From Halomonas getboli (GTDB lineage Bacteria; Pseudomonadota; Gammaproteobacteria; Pseudomonadales; Halomonadaceae), in NCBI RefSeq assembly GCF_023094245.1, contig NZ_JALMEW010000006.1, forward strand, positions 62,001 to 126,000: 64,000 nucleotides of DNA. Direction: 5' to 3'. Below the pieces are notes generated by a model. The model saw only the letters and a list, made by a program, of their open reading frames with translations, was not told the DNA's origin and searched no databases. The position numbers and the translations under genes are program-made. Positions 17,633 to 28,329 of this stretch are shown here, piece after piece (the stretch's first letter is position 1; each line of letters starts with the position of its first letter).

Positions 17633-18493
17633 TCAGGACTCGTCCGGCTCCGGATAGCGCAGCGAGTTGAGGCTCTTCTTCACCGACTTGAGCTGCTCGG
17701 CGAGCTTGGGCCCGCGGGACTTGGCCACGCCGACCGCCAGCACGTCGATCATCACCAGGTGGGCGATGCGCGAGCTCATCGGGGTGTAGATCTCGGTGTC
17801 CTCGTGAACGTCGATGTACAGCGGCAGGGTCACCTCCTCGGCCAGCGGCGAGCCGCTGGGGCACAGCCCGATCACCGTGGCGCCGGCCTCGCGGGCCAGG
17901 CGCACGCTGGCCACCAGCGCCCGGGTGCGCCCCGTCTGGGAGATCGCCACCACCACGTCGCCCTCCTTGAGCGTCACCGCCGACATGTTCTGCATGTGCG
18001 GGTCGGTGTAGGCGGCGGTGGAGATCTGCAGGCGGAAGAACTTGTGCTGGGCGTCGAAGGCCACCGCCCCGGAGGCGCCGAAGCCGTAGAACTCGACCCG
18101 ATTGGCCATGCCCAGGGCGTTGATCGCCTGGCTCAGGGCGTCGTTGTCCAGGCGGTCGCGCACCGACAGCAGGGTGCCCACCGTGGAGTCGAAGATGCTC
18201 TGGGAGAATTCCGCCACCGAGTCGCTGTCGTTCATCGAGAACTGGGCGAACTGGCTGCCGGTGGCCAGCATCTGGGCCAGCTGAAGCTTGAAGTCCTGAA
18301 AGCCGTTACAGCCCAGGGCGCGACAGAAGCGCACCACCGTCGGCTCGCTGACCTTGGCCTCGGTGGCCAGGTCGACGATGCGCATGTGGATCACCTCGTC
18401 GGGATTGCGCAGCACGAAACGCGCCACCTTCTGCTCGGAGCGGCGGAAGTGCGTCATGCGGCGTCTCATTTCATCGAACAGGCCAAGGCTCAC
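17633..18493 (-). CDS. MurR/RpiR (HexR-like) family transcriptional regulator
   Basis: A 286-residue regulator. The N-terminal RpiR helix-turn-helix runs from about residue 5 to 80, with SEQKVARFVLRNPDEVIHMRIVDLATEAKVSEPTVVRFCRALG. A C-terminal SIS sugar-phosphate-binding domain (about 125-265) includes RVEFYGFGASGAVAFDAQHKF and DVVVAISQTGRTRALVASV. The architecture matches HexR of pseudomonads, which represses central carbon genes and responds to KDPG, but no glycolytic gene is adjacent here. The GTG at 18493 has an AGGAG site at proper spacing and yields the usual family N-terminus; a longer frame starting at 18604 has no such support. Confidence 0.85.
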   Translation of the reverse strand: MSLGLFDEMRRRMTHFRRSEQKVARFVLRNPDEVIHMRIVDLATEAKVSEPTVVRFCRALGCNGFQDFKLQLAQMLATGSQFAQFSMNDSDSVAEFSQSIFDSTVGTLLSVRDRLDNDALSQAINALGMANRVEFYGFGASGAVAFDAQHKFFRLQISTAAYTDPHMQNMSAVTLKEGDVVVAISQTGRTRALVASVRLAREAGATVIGLCPSGSPLAEEVTLPLYIDVHEDTEIYTPMSSRIAHLVMIDVLAVGVAKSRGPKLAEQLKSVKKSLNSLRYPEPDES

Positions 18494-18694
18494 GCGGCAC
18501 TCCTGGGTCGGCGGATTCGGGGGATGATCCACAGTATGCCCCAACCGGCGCCCCCATGGGCAGCGAGGGGCCGACAGGATCGTTGACACTCCTATCTTCA
18601 TCATTCTGTCAAGAGGCGTATAGTAAGAATTGCAGTGTCGCGCAGCGTCCCACTATCGATGCCGGCACCCTCACTGCAGACAGGAGAGTCGATC

Positions 18695-18904
18695 ATGCGT
18701 AATGTCGAACGGTTATCCTCCGTCAAGAGCGAACTCCTCGACATCTTCATGAGCATGGAAGTCGTCGAACACGAAGAACGCTCCCGCACCGCCGCCCAGC
18801 GCAACCTGCGCGCTCGCCGCGGCATCGAGCTCCACGAGGAGTTCAAGCGCCTCAGCCAGGACATCGCCGACCTGCCGGAGGACGACGCCGACGGGATGCA
18901 CTGA
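18695..18904 (+). CDS. small conserved-looking acidic protein, function unknown
   Basis: A 69-residue soluble protein, MRNVERLSSVKSELLDIFMS at the start and acidic at the end (LPEDDADGMH). It is highly charged with a heptad-like pattern. The central ARRGIELHEEFKRLSQDIADL resembles the C-terminal helix of small PA3496-type putative regulatory proteins, but this is a weak resemblance. It has a clear AGGAGAG ribosome-binding site and its own terminator, which supports a real gene. It is divergent from the RpiR-type regulator. The spacer between them contains a TTGACA and TGTCAA pair (18583-18611). Confidence 0.7.
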   Translation: MRNVERLSSVKSELLDIFMSMEVVEHEERSRTAAQRNLRARRGIELHEEFKRLSQDIADLPEDDADGMH

Positions 18905-18940
18905 TCCCGATACCCGCCTGAACGAAGCTCCCTGACGCAA

Positions 18941-18965
18941 AGAGCCCCGCACGGGGCGGGGCTCT
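18941..18965. terminator. bidirectional hairpin terminator
   Basis: A 10-bp perfect stem (18941-18950 with 18956-18965) and a 5-nt loop lie between the convergent small-protein gene and the NSS transporter gene. On the minus strand a short TTT follows the stem, so it probably serves mainly the transporter. Confidence 0.65.
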
Positions 18966-19001
18966 CGGGCGCGGGAGACATGTCCCGGGATCGCCACTGC
19001 C

Positions 19002-20348
19002 TCAGAGGCTGGTGAAGAACACCACCGCCACGCCGATCGGCGCGATGAAGCGCGTGATCAGGCTCCACAGGCTGAAGTCGTAGACGTCCATGCCGAGCTC
19101 GCGGCGCACGCTCTCCTTGTCGAGATACCAGGCGGAGAACACGATGGCGCCCAGGCCGGTGAGTGGCAGCAGGAACTTGCTGGTCACCCGATCGAGCAGG
19201 TCGAAGATGTTCAGGCCGAACAGCACCGGGTCGCTCCACAGGTTGAACGACAACAGCGCGGCGATGCCCAGCGCCCAGGCGGCCACGCCCGACACCAGGG
19301 CGGCGCCCACTCGCGGCAGCGGCGTGCGCTCCTCGACGAACTCCACCACCGGCTCGAGCAGCGAGATGGCCGAGGTCAGGGCGGCGAAGGTCAGCAGCAG
19401 GAAGAACATCAGGCCGACCACGATGCCGCCACCCATCTGGCCGAACGCCAGCGGCAGGGTGACGAAGATCAGCCCCGGGCCGGAAGCCACGTCGAGGTCG
19501 TGGGCGAACACTAGCGGGAAGATCGCCAGGCCGGCGCCCAGGGCGATCACGGTATCCATGATCACCACCGTGCGCGCGGTCTTGAGCAGGTTCACGTCCT
19601 CACCCAGGTAAGAGCCGTAGGCCATCATGATGCCCATGCCCAGCGACAGGGTGAAGAAGGCGTGGCCCAGGGCCGCCAGCACGGTCTCGCCGGTCAGCTT
19701 GCTCCAGTCCGGATTGAACAGGTAGGAGACGGCCTGGCCGAAGTAGCCGGTGGTCATGCCGTAGCCGACCAGCACCACCAGCAGCACGCCCAGCGCCGGC
19801 ATCATCAGGCGCGCCGCGCTCTCGATGCCCTTGGTCACGCCGCGCGCCACGATGCCGATGACCAACAGCATGAACACCGAGTGGCCGGCCAGCAGCAGGC
19901 CGGGGCTGCCCAGCATGGCATTGAACAGCGCGCCGATGCCGTCGGCGTCCTGGCCGCTGAAGGCGCCGGTGACCGAGTTCAGGGTGTAGTACAGCGACCA
20001 GCCGCCGATCACGCTATAGAAGGACAGGATCAGGAAGGCGCCGAGAATGCCGAGGATGCCGACCAGCATCCAGGCCCGGGTGCGACCGGAGGCCTTGGCC
20101 AGGTCGGCCATGGCGTTGGCCGGGTTGTTCTGCCCGCGGCGGCCGATCATCCATTCGGTGACCAGGATCGGCAGGCCGATCAGGGCGATGCACAGCAGGT
20201 AGACCAGCACGAAGGCCGCCCCCCCGCTCTCGCCCACCATGTAGGGAAACTTCCAGATATTGCCCAGGCCGACCGCGGAGCCGGTGGCCGCGAGGATGAA
20301 GCCCAGCCGGGACGACCAGTGCGCGTGTTGCTGTTGCTTGAGGGACAT
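19002..20348 (-). CDS. sodium-dependent transporter of the neurotransmitter:sodium symporter (NSS/SNF) family
   Basis: A 448-residue membrane protein with about 11-12 hydrophobic helices. The first helix holds the NSS Na+-binding signature GFILAATGSAVGLGNIWKFPY, followed by GGAAFVLVYLL and LIGLPILVTEWMIGRRG. The unwound helix 6 region is found around LSLGMGIMMAYGSY. Relatives import amino acids with Na+ (LeuT, TnaT, MhsT); the substrate cannot be assigned. Na+-coupled uptake suits a halophile. It is preceded by a 344-bp non-coding leader with an inverted repeat. An AAGGTGA site precedes the ATG. Confidence 0.92.
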   Translation of the reverse strand: MSLKQQQHAHWSSRLGFILAATGSAVGLGNIWKFPYMVGESGGAAFVLVYLLCIALIGLPILVTEWMIGRRGQNNPANAMADLAKASGRTRAWMLVGILGILGAFLILSFYSVIGGWSLYYTLNSVTGAFSGQDADGIGALFNAMLGSPGLLLAGHSVFMLLVIGIVARGVTKGIESAARLMMPALGVLLVVLVGYGMTTGYFGQAVSYLFNPDWSKLTGETVLAALGHAFFTLSLGMGIMMAYGSYLGEDVNLLKTARTVVIMDTVIALGAGLAIFPLVFAHDLDVASGPGLIFVTLPLAFGQMGGGIVVGLMFFLLLTFAALTSAISLLEPVVEFVEERTPLPRVGAALVSGVAAWALGIAALLSFNLWSDPVLFGLNIFDLLDRVTSKFLLPLTGLGAIVFSAWYLDKESVRRELGMDVYDFSLWSLITRFIAPIGVAVVFFTSL

Positions 20349-20692
20349 AATTCACCTTGAAGGGTCGTGTCGCCATCGATCGATCGGATGCGATGACGTT
20401 CTGATTGTTGTCGCCACGTCCACGCTGCGCCGGATCTCGGCACATCGCATTCAAGGGCATAACGCATGCCAAGCAGGATCACTGCCAGGGCTACGTTTCC
20501 ACCGGAGGAGTGGCAGGTGGAAACCGCAAGGAAACACCGCGACGCCTCACCGGGGTTAGGCGTGAGGGTCCACGATATTCGATGGCAAGTGACGAGCGAG
20601 TCGTAACATATCCGATCGTCCGCCCGGAGGCCACCCATGGCGGCAAAACCGCGCGGGGCATGGCCCGCATCGTGAAAAACGCGCTCGACGGC
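20349..20692. other. non-coding region upstream of the NSS transporter with a possible structured leader
   Basis: No gene is convincing in this 344-bp gap. It contains an inverted repeat GTTTCCACC (20495-20503) with GGTGGAAAC (20516-20524). The loop side also carries TGGCAG (20511-20516), complementary to CTGCCA at 20483-20488, so the transcript could form a pseudoknot-like fold. A second small stem (ACGCCT with AGGCGT, 20541-20562) lies further upstream of the transporter. I do not recognise a known riboswitch class; glycine and cobalamin consensus elements were looked for and not found. Confidence 0.4.
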
Positions 20693-21582
20693 TTAGAACA
20701 GCGTGGCCTGACGCTCGCCCGGAAAGTCGGCCAGCGGCGGCAGTCCGGCCCGCGCCGCCACCGAGGCATGGAGCCGGCGAGCCAGCTGCGGAGCACGGCG
20801 ATTGTCGGCGGTATGCACAAACAGGAAAGGGGTTTTCCCCTGTTTTATCCACAGGGCGAGGCGTTCGATCCAGGGCGTGAAATAGCCGATATTGATCGAC
20901 TCGTCAACATTGCCGATAAAACGCACTACGGGACATTCCCCTGTGGAAATCACATGTAACGGGCGTCTCGGTTTCTCGTGCTGGGCCTTCTGCATGCCCG
21001 GATGATCGCCGGCGGCGGTGGAAAACAGCGGCCGCACGTCGAGCATCACCCGATTGGCGCCTTGACTTATCAACAACCTGTTGAATGCCGCCTCGGCCGT
21101 CCCCTTGTGGAAAAACTCACGGTGGCGCACCTCGACCGCACAGGGCAGCCAGCTCGGCCACCGCGATAGCAGGGCTTGCAGGCGCGGGAGCTCTTCGGCA
21201 CCGAAATCGCGGGGCAGCTGAACCAGCAGCGGACCCAGTCGATCATGCAGCGGCGCCAGGGCCTCCAGGAAGTCGTCGAACGCAGCCTCGATGTCGGCCA
21301 GGCGTCGCTGGTGGGTCAGCTCGGCCGGTAGCTTGAAACAGAAGCGGAAGCCGGGCGGCGCCTGGCGTGCCCAGGCGGCCACCGTCTCGGCGCGGGGCGC
21401 GCCGCTGTAGAAGGTGGTGTTGCCCTCCACGGCCGAGAATACCCGGGCGTAGTCGACCAGCAGGTCGTCGCTGCCGCCGTGGGGCGGGTAGAGGCCGCCG
21501 CGCCAGTCCGGGTTGGCCCACATCGGCAGGCCGAGGTGCAGTCGCGGCGGCCCGCCTGCGACCGGTGCGGCGGCCTCGTCCC

Positions 21583-21586
<4 letters not shown>
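20693..21586 (-). CDS. DUF72 (YecE-like) family protein
   Basis: A 297-residue TIM-barrel-like protein of the DUF72 family. Typical blocks are GLPMWANPDWRGGLYP near the N-terminus, YARVFSAVEGNTTFYSGAPRAETVAAWA, FRFCFKLPAELTH, LGPLLVQLPRDFG, and AVEVRHREFF. The biochemical function of the family is not established. The GTG start overlaps the glmS stop (GTGA), so it is translationally coupled to glmS. Confidence 0.88.
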
Positions 21587-23415
<1,829 letters not shown>

Positions 23416-23425
23416 GGTTCGCTCC

Positions 23426-24793
23426 TTAGAGGTCGTCTTTCTTGACCGGCCGCTGCCAGTCGTCCTTGCTGATCAGGCGTCCACGGCTCACCGCCAGGGT
23501 GTCGTCCGCCACGTCGCGGCTCAGCGTGGAGCCGGCACCCACGGTGGCCCCCTTGCCGACGCGGATCGGCGCCACCAGGGCGCTGTTGGAGCCGATGAAG
23601 GCGCCGTCGCCGATCTCGGTATGATGCTTGTTGGCGCCGTCGTAGTTGCAGGTGATGGTGCCCGCGCCCACGTTGACGTCGCGGCCCAGCCGGGCGTCGC
23701 CCACGTAGCTGAGATGGTTGATCTTGCTGCCTTCGCCCACCTCGGCGTTCTTGGTTTCGACGAAGTTGCCGACCTTGGCCCCCACCGCCAGGCGCGAGCC
23801 GGGACGCAGCCGGGCGAAGGGCCCGATGCGATTGTGACCGGCCACCACGGCACCCTCGAGCACGCTGTGGGACTCGATCACCGTCTCGGCGCCGACGTGG
23901 CTGTCGCGGATCACGCAGTAGGGGCCGATGCGCACGCCCTCGCCCAACTCGACGTGGCCCTCGAACACGCAGCCCACGTCGATCTCGACGTCGTGGCCGC
24001 AGGTCAGGGTGCCGCGCACGTCCAGGCGCTCGGGATCGGCCAGGGCCACGCCCGCGGTCATCAGCGACGCGGCGATGTCGCGCTGATGGGCGCGCTCCAG
24101 CTGCGCCATCTGCAGGCGGTTGTTGACGCCCTCGACCTCCAGCGCCCTGGCCGGCTGGGCGGTAGCGATCTTCACGCCCTCGGCGGCGGCCATGGCGATG
24201 ACGTCGGTCAGGTAGTACTCGCCCTGGGCGTTGTCGGCGGACAGCTGGGGCAGCCAGCGGCGCAGCTGGGCGGCGGTCATGGCCATGATGCCGGTGTTGC
24301 ACTCGCGCACCGCACGCTCGGCCTCGGAGGCGTCCTTGTGCTCGACGATGGCCACCGCCTCGCCGGCCTCGTCGCGCAGCACGCGGCCGTAGCCGGTGGG
24401 ATCGTCGAGGGTCACGGTGAGCAGGCCCATGTGCTGTTCGTCGACCCGCGCCAGCAGGTCGCGCAGCGTGTCGCGACGGGTCAGCGGCACGTCGCCGTAG
24501 AGCACCAGCACCTTGCCGTCGCCGAGATGATCGAGGGTCTGGGCCACGGCGTGACCGGTGCCCTTCTGCTCGGTCTGGCGGGCGAAGCGCAGCGAGCAGT
24601 CGGCCAGCGCCTCGCGCACGCGGTCGGCGCCGTGGCCGACCACCACGTGGGTGCGATCGGCCTCGAGGCCGGCGGCGGTGTCGATCACGTGCCGCACCAG
24701 GGGCTTCCCGGCCAGGCGGTGCAGCACCTTGGGCAGGGTCGAACGCATCCGGGTGCCCTGCCCGGCCGCCAGTATCACCACGTCGAGGCTCAT
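23426..24793 (-). CDS. glmU: bifunctional UDP-N-acetylglucosamine pyrophosphorylase / glucosamine-1-phosphate N-acetyltransferase
   Basis: A 455-residue enzyme performing the last two steps to UDP-GlcNAc. The uridyltransferase half starts VVILAAGQGTRMRSTLPKVL and has YGDVPLTRRDTL. The acetyltransferase half is a left-handed beta helix with hexapeptide repeats (FVETKNAEVGEGSKINHLSY) and GAGTITCNYDGANKHHTEIGD containing the acetyl-CoA-site residues. Length equals E. coli GlmU (456). It is upstream of glmS in one operon. Confidence 0.97.
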   Translation of the reverse strand: MSLDVVILAAGQGTRMRSTLPKVLHRLAGKPLVRHVIDTAAGLEADRTHVVVGHGADRVREALADCSLRFARQTEQKGTGHAVAQTLDHLGDGKVLVLYGDVPLTRRDTLRDLLARVDEQHMGLLTVTLDDPTGYGRVLRDEAGEAVAIVEHKDASEAERAVRECNTGIMAMTAAQLRRWLPQLSADNAQGEYYLTDVIAMAAAEGVKIATAQPARALEVEGVNNRLQMAQLERAHQRDIAASLMTAGVALADPERLDVRGTLTCGHDVEIDVGCVFEGHVELGEGVRIGPYCVIRDSHVGAETVIESHSVLEGAVVAGHNRIGPFARLRPGSRLAVGAKVGNFVETKNAEVGEGSKINHLSYVGDARLGRDVNVGAGTITCNYDGANKHHTEIGDGAFIGSNSALVAPIRVGKGATVGAGSTLSRDVADDTLAVSRGRLISKDDWQRPVKKDDL

Positions 24794-24838
24794 CGCGACT
24801 CCTTGTCGATCAATCGTTGAATCGAGCCATTCTAGTGC

Positions 24839-25945
24839 CTAGGGGGCCTCGGCTGCCACGCCGTCGGCCGGCCCGTCGACCACCTCGATGCCCATGCCCT
24901 CGAGCTTGTCGCGTCCGAAGCGCGCCGCGAAGGCCGGACTGGCCTGGCTGTTCCAGCCGTCGCCGGCGTCGTTGCGCACCAGCATCAGCACCGCCAGGCC
25001 ACGCTCGACGGCCAGGTCCATGCCCTCGTCCTCGCCGAGCACCGACATGGCGGTGGCCCAGGCGTCGGCACGGGCGTTGGAGTCGTCCACCACCGTCACC
25101 GAGGCCAGACGATGCTGGATCGGCCGCCCGGTGCGCGGATCGATGGTATGCGAGTAGCGCCGGCCATTTTCCTCGAAGTAGTTGCGATAGTCGCCGCTGG
25201 TGGCCACCGAGGTGTCCTCCAGCGGCAGCACGAACTTGGCCCGAGGCCGACCGTCGCGGGGGATCTCGACGCCGATACGCCAGGGGTCGCCCTCGTCGTC
25301 GCGATGGCCGGCCACCTCGAGCTCGCCGCCGATGTTGACCAGGTAATTGTCGATGCCCTGGGAGGCCAGGTAGGCCGCGACCCGGTCGGTGGCATAACCC
25401 TTGGCCACGCCGGAAAGGTCGACGAAGACATCCTTCAGGCGGCGCGCGCGGCCGTGATCGGCGTCGATCTCGAGGGTATCCATGCCGACCTCGGCCAGGC
25501 GCTGCTCGATCAGATCGTCCGCCGGCACCTCGCGGGGGCGCGCCTCGGGGCCGAAGCTCCACAGGTTGACCAGCCCGCCCACGGTGACGTCGAAGGCGCC
25601 ACCGCTGGCCTCGCCCACCCGGTGGGCGATCGACAGCACCTCGATCAGGGGCGCGGAGAGCGTCTGCCACTCGCCCAGCGGCGAGTGATCGAAGGCCACC
25701 AGCTCGGCATCGTCGCGGTAGGTGGACATGGAGGCATCGACGCCGTGGAGCTCGTCGAGGATGCCGGCCTTCAGCTCGTCGCGACGCGAGGCGGTGATCG
25801 GATCGGAGATCTCGACCTGATAGAAGGTGCCGAAGATATCGCCCTCGATGCCCACCGGCGTCTCGAGGGTCCGCTCCGAGCAGCCGGCCAGCAGGGCGAC
25901 CAGCAGCAGCGTCAGGAAGGCGAAGCGAAGGTGCGGGAGTGACAT
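24839..25945 (-). CDS. apbE: FAD:protein FMN transferase, ApbE lipoprotein
   Basis: A 368-residue lipoprotein. The signal with lipobox LLAGC places the lipidated Cys at residue 22. ApbE attaches FMN to threonine of Nqr, Rnf and related flavoproteins in the periplasm. Family features include GTFYQVEI, MSTYRDDAELVAFD, the VDLSGVAKGYATDRVAAYL segment, NIGGELEVAG and HTIDPRTGRPI. No nqr or rnf genes lie in the window. It is 21 bp downstream of uppP; the coupling looks incidental. Confidence 0.93.
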   Translation of the reverse strand: MSLPHLRFAFLTLLLVALLAGCSERTLETPVGIEGDIFGTFYQVEISDPITASRRDELKAGILDELHGVDASMSTYRDDAELVAFDHSPLGEWQTLSAPLIEVLSIAHRVGEASGGAFDVTVGGLVNLWSFGPEARPREVPADDLIEQRLAEVGMDTLEIDADHGRARRLKDVFVDLSGVAKGYATDRVAAYLASQGIDNYLVNIGGELEVAGHRDDEGDPWRIGVEIPRDGRPRAKFVLPLEDTSVATSGDYRNYFEENGRRYSHTIDPRTGRPIQHRLASVTVVDDSNARADAWATAMSVLGEDEGMDLAVERGLAVLMLVRNDAGDGWNSQASPAFAARFGRDKLEGMGIEVVDGPADGVAAEAP

Positions 25946-25966
25946 GGAAGCTCCAGTGAAGGGGTT

Positions 25967-26764
25967 TTAACCAAACAGCCAGATCAGGGCCACCCCCAGC
26001 AACAGCCGGTAGACCACGAAGGGCTGCATGCCGATGCGGCGAATGAAGGCCAGGAAGAAGTGGATGCACAGGTAGGCGCTGACGCCGGACAGCACGGTGC
26101 CCGCCGCCAGATCGCCCCAGGCCACCGGGGCCGAGGCCTCGACCAGGTCCAGGGCTTCCAGGCCGCCGGCCAGCACGATCACCGGGATCGACAGCAGGAA
26201 GGAGAAGCGCGCCGCGGCCTCGCGGGTCAGGCCCAGCATCAGCGCCGCGGTCATGGTGATGCCCGAACGCGAGGTGCCGGGAATCAGCGCCAGGGCCTGG
26301 GCCAGGCCGATCCACAGGGCGTCGCGCCAGCTCAGGCGGTACTCGCTGCGCGTGCCGCGATGGCGCCAGTCGGCGATGCCCAGCACTACCCCGAACACGA
26401 TCAGCCCGCCGGCCAGCACCAGCGGCGAACGCATGACCTCCGAGATGGTGTCCGCGAAGGCCAGGCCCGCCAGCCCCACCGGGATGGTCGCCAGGATCAC
26501 CCACCAGGCCAGACGGGCGTCGTCGTCGGTGCCGCGGCCGGCGACGCTGCGGCCCCAGCTGGCCGTCATGGTCACCAGCTCGTGGCGGAAGTAGAGCACC
26601 ACCGCCGAGAGACTGCCCAGATGAAGAGCCACGTCGAAGGCCAGGCCCTGGTCGGGCCAGTCGGAGAATACCGGCACCAGGATCAGGTGCGCGGAGCTGG
26701 AAACGGGCAGGAACTCTGTCAGTCCTTGAACGAGCGACAGGACGACGATCTGTAACCAATCCAT
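25967..26764 (-). CDS. uppP: undecaprenyl-diphosphatase UppP (BacA)
   Basis: A 265-residue inner-membrane phosphatase recycling undecaprenyl diphosphate for peptidoglycan synthesis. It has the two BacA signatures: VQGLTEFLPVSSSAHLIL near the N-terminus (catalytic Glu and Ser) and LIPGTSRSGITMTAAL with the conserved Arg. About eight hydrophobic helices are visible. The ATG at 26764 is preferred over an in-frame TTG two codons upstream; neither has a strong ribosome-binding site. Confidence 0.94.
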   Translation of the reverse strand: MDWLQIVVLSLVQGLTEFLPVSSSAHLILVPVFSDWPDQGLAFDVALHLGSLSAVVLYFRHELVTMTASWGRSVAGRGTDDDARLAWWVILATIPVGLAGLAFADTISEVMRSPLVLAGGLIVFGVVLGIADWRHRGTRSEYRLSWRDALWIGLAQALALIPGTSRSGITMTAALMLGLTREAAARFSFLLSIPVIVLAGGLEALDLVEASAPVAWGDLAAGTVLSGVSAYLCIHFFLAFIRRIGMQPFVVYRLLLGVALIWLFG

Positions 26765-26847
26765 GGGCAAGGGTCTCGATCAGTAGACAAGGTGAATAGG
26801 GTCGGGCAGCAAGAGCATACAGATCGCGATCTCGTCCGTCCGTTCCA

Positions 26848-28218
26848 TCAGCCGACGCCAAGCACCGTGGTGGCGATGCCGAAGTAGATCAGCACCCCGG
26901 AGGCATCGATCAGGGTGGTGACCAGCGGCGCCGAGGCGGTGGCCGGGTCCCAGCCCAGGCGGTCGAGCACGAAGGGCAGGCACAAGCCCAGCAGGCTGCC
27001 GAACAGCACGATGGCGATCATGCTGATCGCCACCACCATGGCCACCGCCTCGCCGCCGCGGAACACGCCGATCGGCGCCACGGCCAGGGCCATGGTCAGT
27101 CCCAGCGAGCCGGCTACCAGCAGCTCGCGGCCGAACAGCTTGCCCCAGTCGCGCACGCCGACGTCGCCGGTGGCCATGCCACGCACCGTCAGCGTGGCGG
27201 CCTGGGCGCCGGCATTGCCGCCGCTGCCGATCAGCAGCGGCAGGAAGAACACCAGCGCCACCTGGGCCGAGATGGTCGCCTGGTAGTGGGCGATGCCGGC
27301 CCCGGAGAGCAGGTTGCCGAACACCAGCAGCACCAGCCAGGTCACCCGCTTGCGATACAGGCTCCACAGCGGCACCCGGATGACGCCGTCTTCCAGGGCG
27401 CCGATCGACATCCCCTTGTGGATATCTTCGGTGGCCTCGGACTCCATCACGTCCAGGGCGTCGTCGTGGGTGACGATGCCCACCAGGCGACGCGCCTCGT
27501 CGACCACCGGCAGCGCCAGCAGGTCGTAGCGGGCCACGATCCGCGCCACCTCTTCCTGAGGCGTGTCCACGGTGGTGTGGATGACGTCATGGATCATCAT
27601 GTCGTCGACCCGGGCCCCGGGCCGGGCCACCATCAGCTGACGCAGCGACATGGTGCCGGCCAGCCGGCCCTCGGGGTCGATCACGTAAAGCTGATAGACC
27701 GTCTCGGCGTCCGGCGCGGTCTGGCGTACGCGCATCATCGCCCGGGACACCGTCATGCCGGCGGGAATGGCCACGTAATCGGAGGTCATCAGCGCCCCGG
27801 CGGTGCCCTCCTCGTAGCTCGCCAGGCGCTTGAGCTCCTCGCGCTCCTGATGGGCCATGCGGCGCAGCAGCGCCTCGCGACGGTCGTCGTCGAGGACCTT
27901 GAACAGGTCGGCGCGCTCGTCGCCGCCCATCTCCTCGAGCACCGCTTGCAGCCGGTCATCGCTCATGCCGGCGGCGATCGACAGCTGCTCCTCGCCGTGC
28001 AGGTGGCCCATGACGCTGGCACGGCGCTCCAGCGGCAGGCAGTCCAGCAACGCCCGGGCGCGCAGCTCCTGCTCGTCCTCGAGCAGATCCTGGAGAATCT
28101 CGGCGATGTCGGCGGAGCGCAGCTCCGGCAACTGGGCGCTCAGACGCGCGCGATCGTCCGCCTCGAGAGCGGCAAGCAGGCCTTCCTTGTGGCGATTCAG
28201 GGCATCGCTGAGTGGCAT
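26848..28218 (-). CDS. mgtE: magnesium transporter MgtE
   Basis: A 456-residue Mg2+ channel. Domain order is typical: the N-terminal helical MgtE_N domain (about 20-130), a CBS pair (about 135-260, with MTSDYVAIPAGMTVSRAM and LPVVDEARRLVGIVTHDDALDVM), the plug helix, then five membrane helices from about 285. The pore motif LIGSGGNAGAQAATLTVR and the C-terminal ASAPLVTTLIDASGVLIYF are present. It is the first gene after the terminator of the efflux operon, 83 bp before uppP. Confidence 0.95.
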   Translation of the reverse strand: MPLSDALNRHKEGLLAALEADDRARLSAQLPELRSADIAEILQDLLEDEQELRARALLDCLPLERRASVMGHLHGEEQLSIAAGMSDDRLQAVLEEMGGDERADLFKVLDDDRREALLRRMAHQEREELKRLASYEEGTAGALMTSDYVAIPAGMTVSRAMMRVRQTAPDAETVYQLYVIDPEGRLAGTMSLRQLMVARPGARVDDMMIHDVIHTTVDTPQEEVARIVARYDLLALPVVDEARRLVGIVTHDDALDVMESEATEDIHKGMSIGALEDGVIRVPLWSLYRKRVTWLVLLVFGNLLSGAGIAHYQATISAQVALVFFLPLLIGSGGNAGAQAATLTVRGMATGDVGVRDWGKLFGRELLVAGSLGLTMALAVAPIGVFRGGEAVAMVVAISMIAIVLFGSLLGLCLPFVLDRLGWDPATASAPLVTTLIDASGVLIYFGIATTVLGVG

Positions 28219-28247
28219 GATGGTGTCCTCCCTGTGCCGGCGCGAAC

Positions 28248-28277
28248 GAAAACGCCCCCGGCTCGGCCAGGGGGCGT
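28248..28277 (-). terminator. Rho-independent terminator of the efflux operon
   Basis: An 8-bp GC stem (28252-28259 with 28270-28277) with a 10-nt loop is followed on the minus strand by TTTT. It lies about 55 bp after the stop of the membrane fusion protein gene and before mgtE. Confidence 0.8.
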
Positions 28278-28329
28278 CATGATCGCACAGGGCGCGGAGG
28301 GCGTCAGCTTCCCCCTCCGAGAGGCTCGC

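Noticed and set aside
20475-20565. Possible cobalamin or glycine riboswitch before the NSS transporter
   Set aside because: A B12-box-like string on the plus strand lacks the other conserved elements and points the wrong way; the glycine aptamer core motifs are absent.
20405-20959. 184-codon plus-strand frame in the NSS/DUF72 spacer
   Set aside because: More than half is antisense to the DUF72 gene, no ribosome-binding site, no domain.
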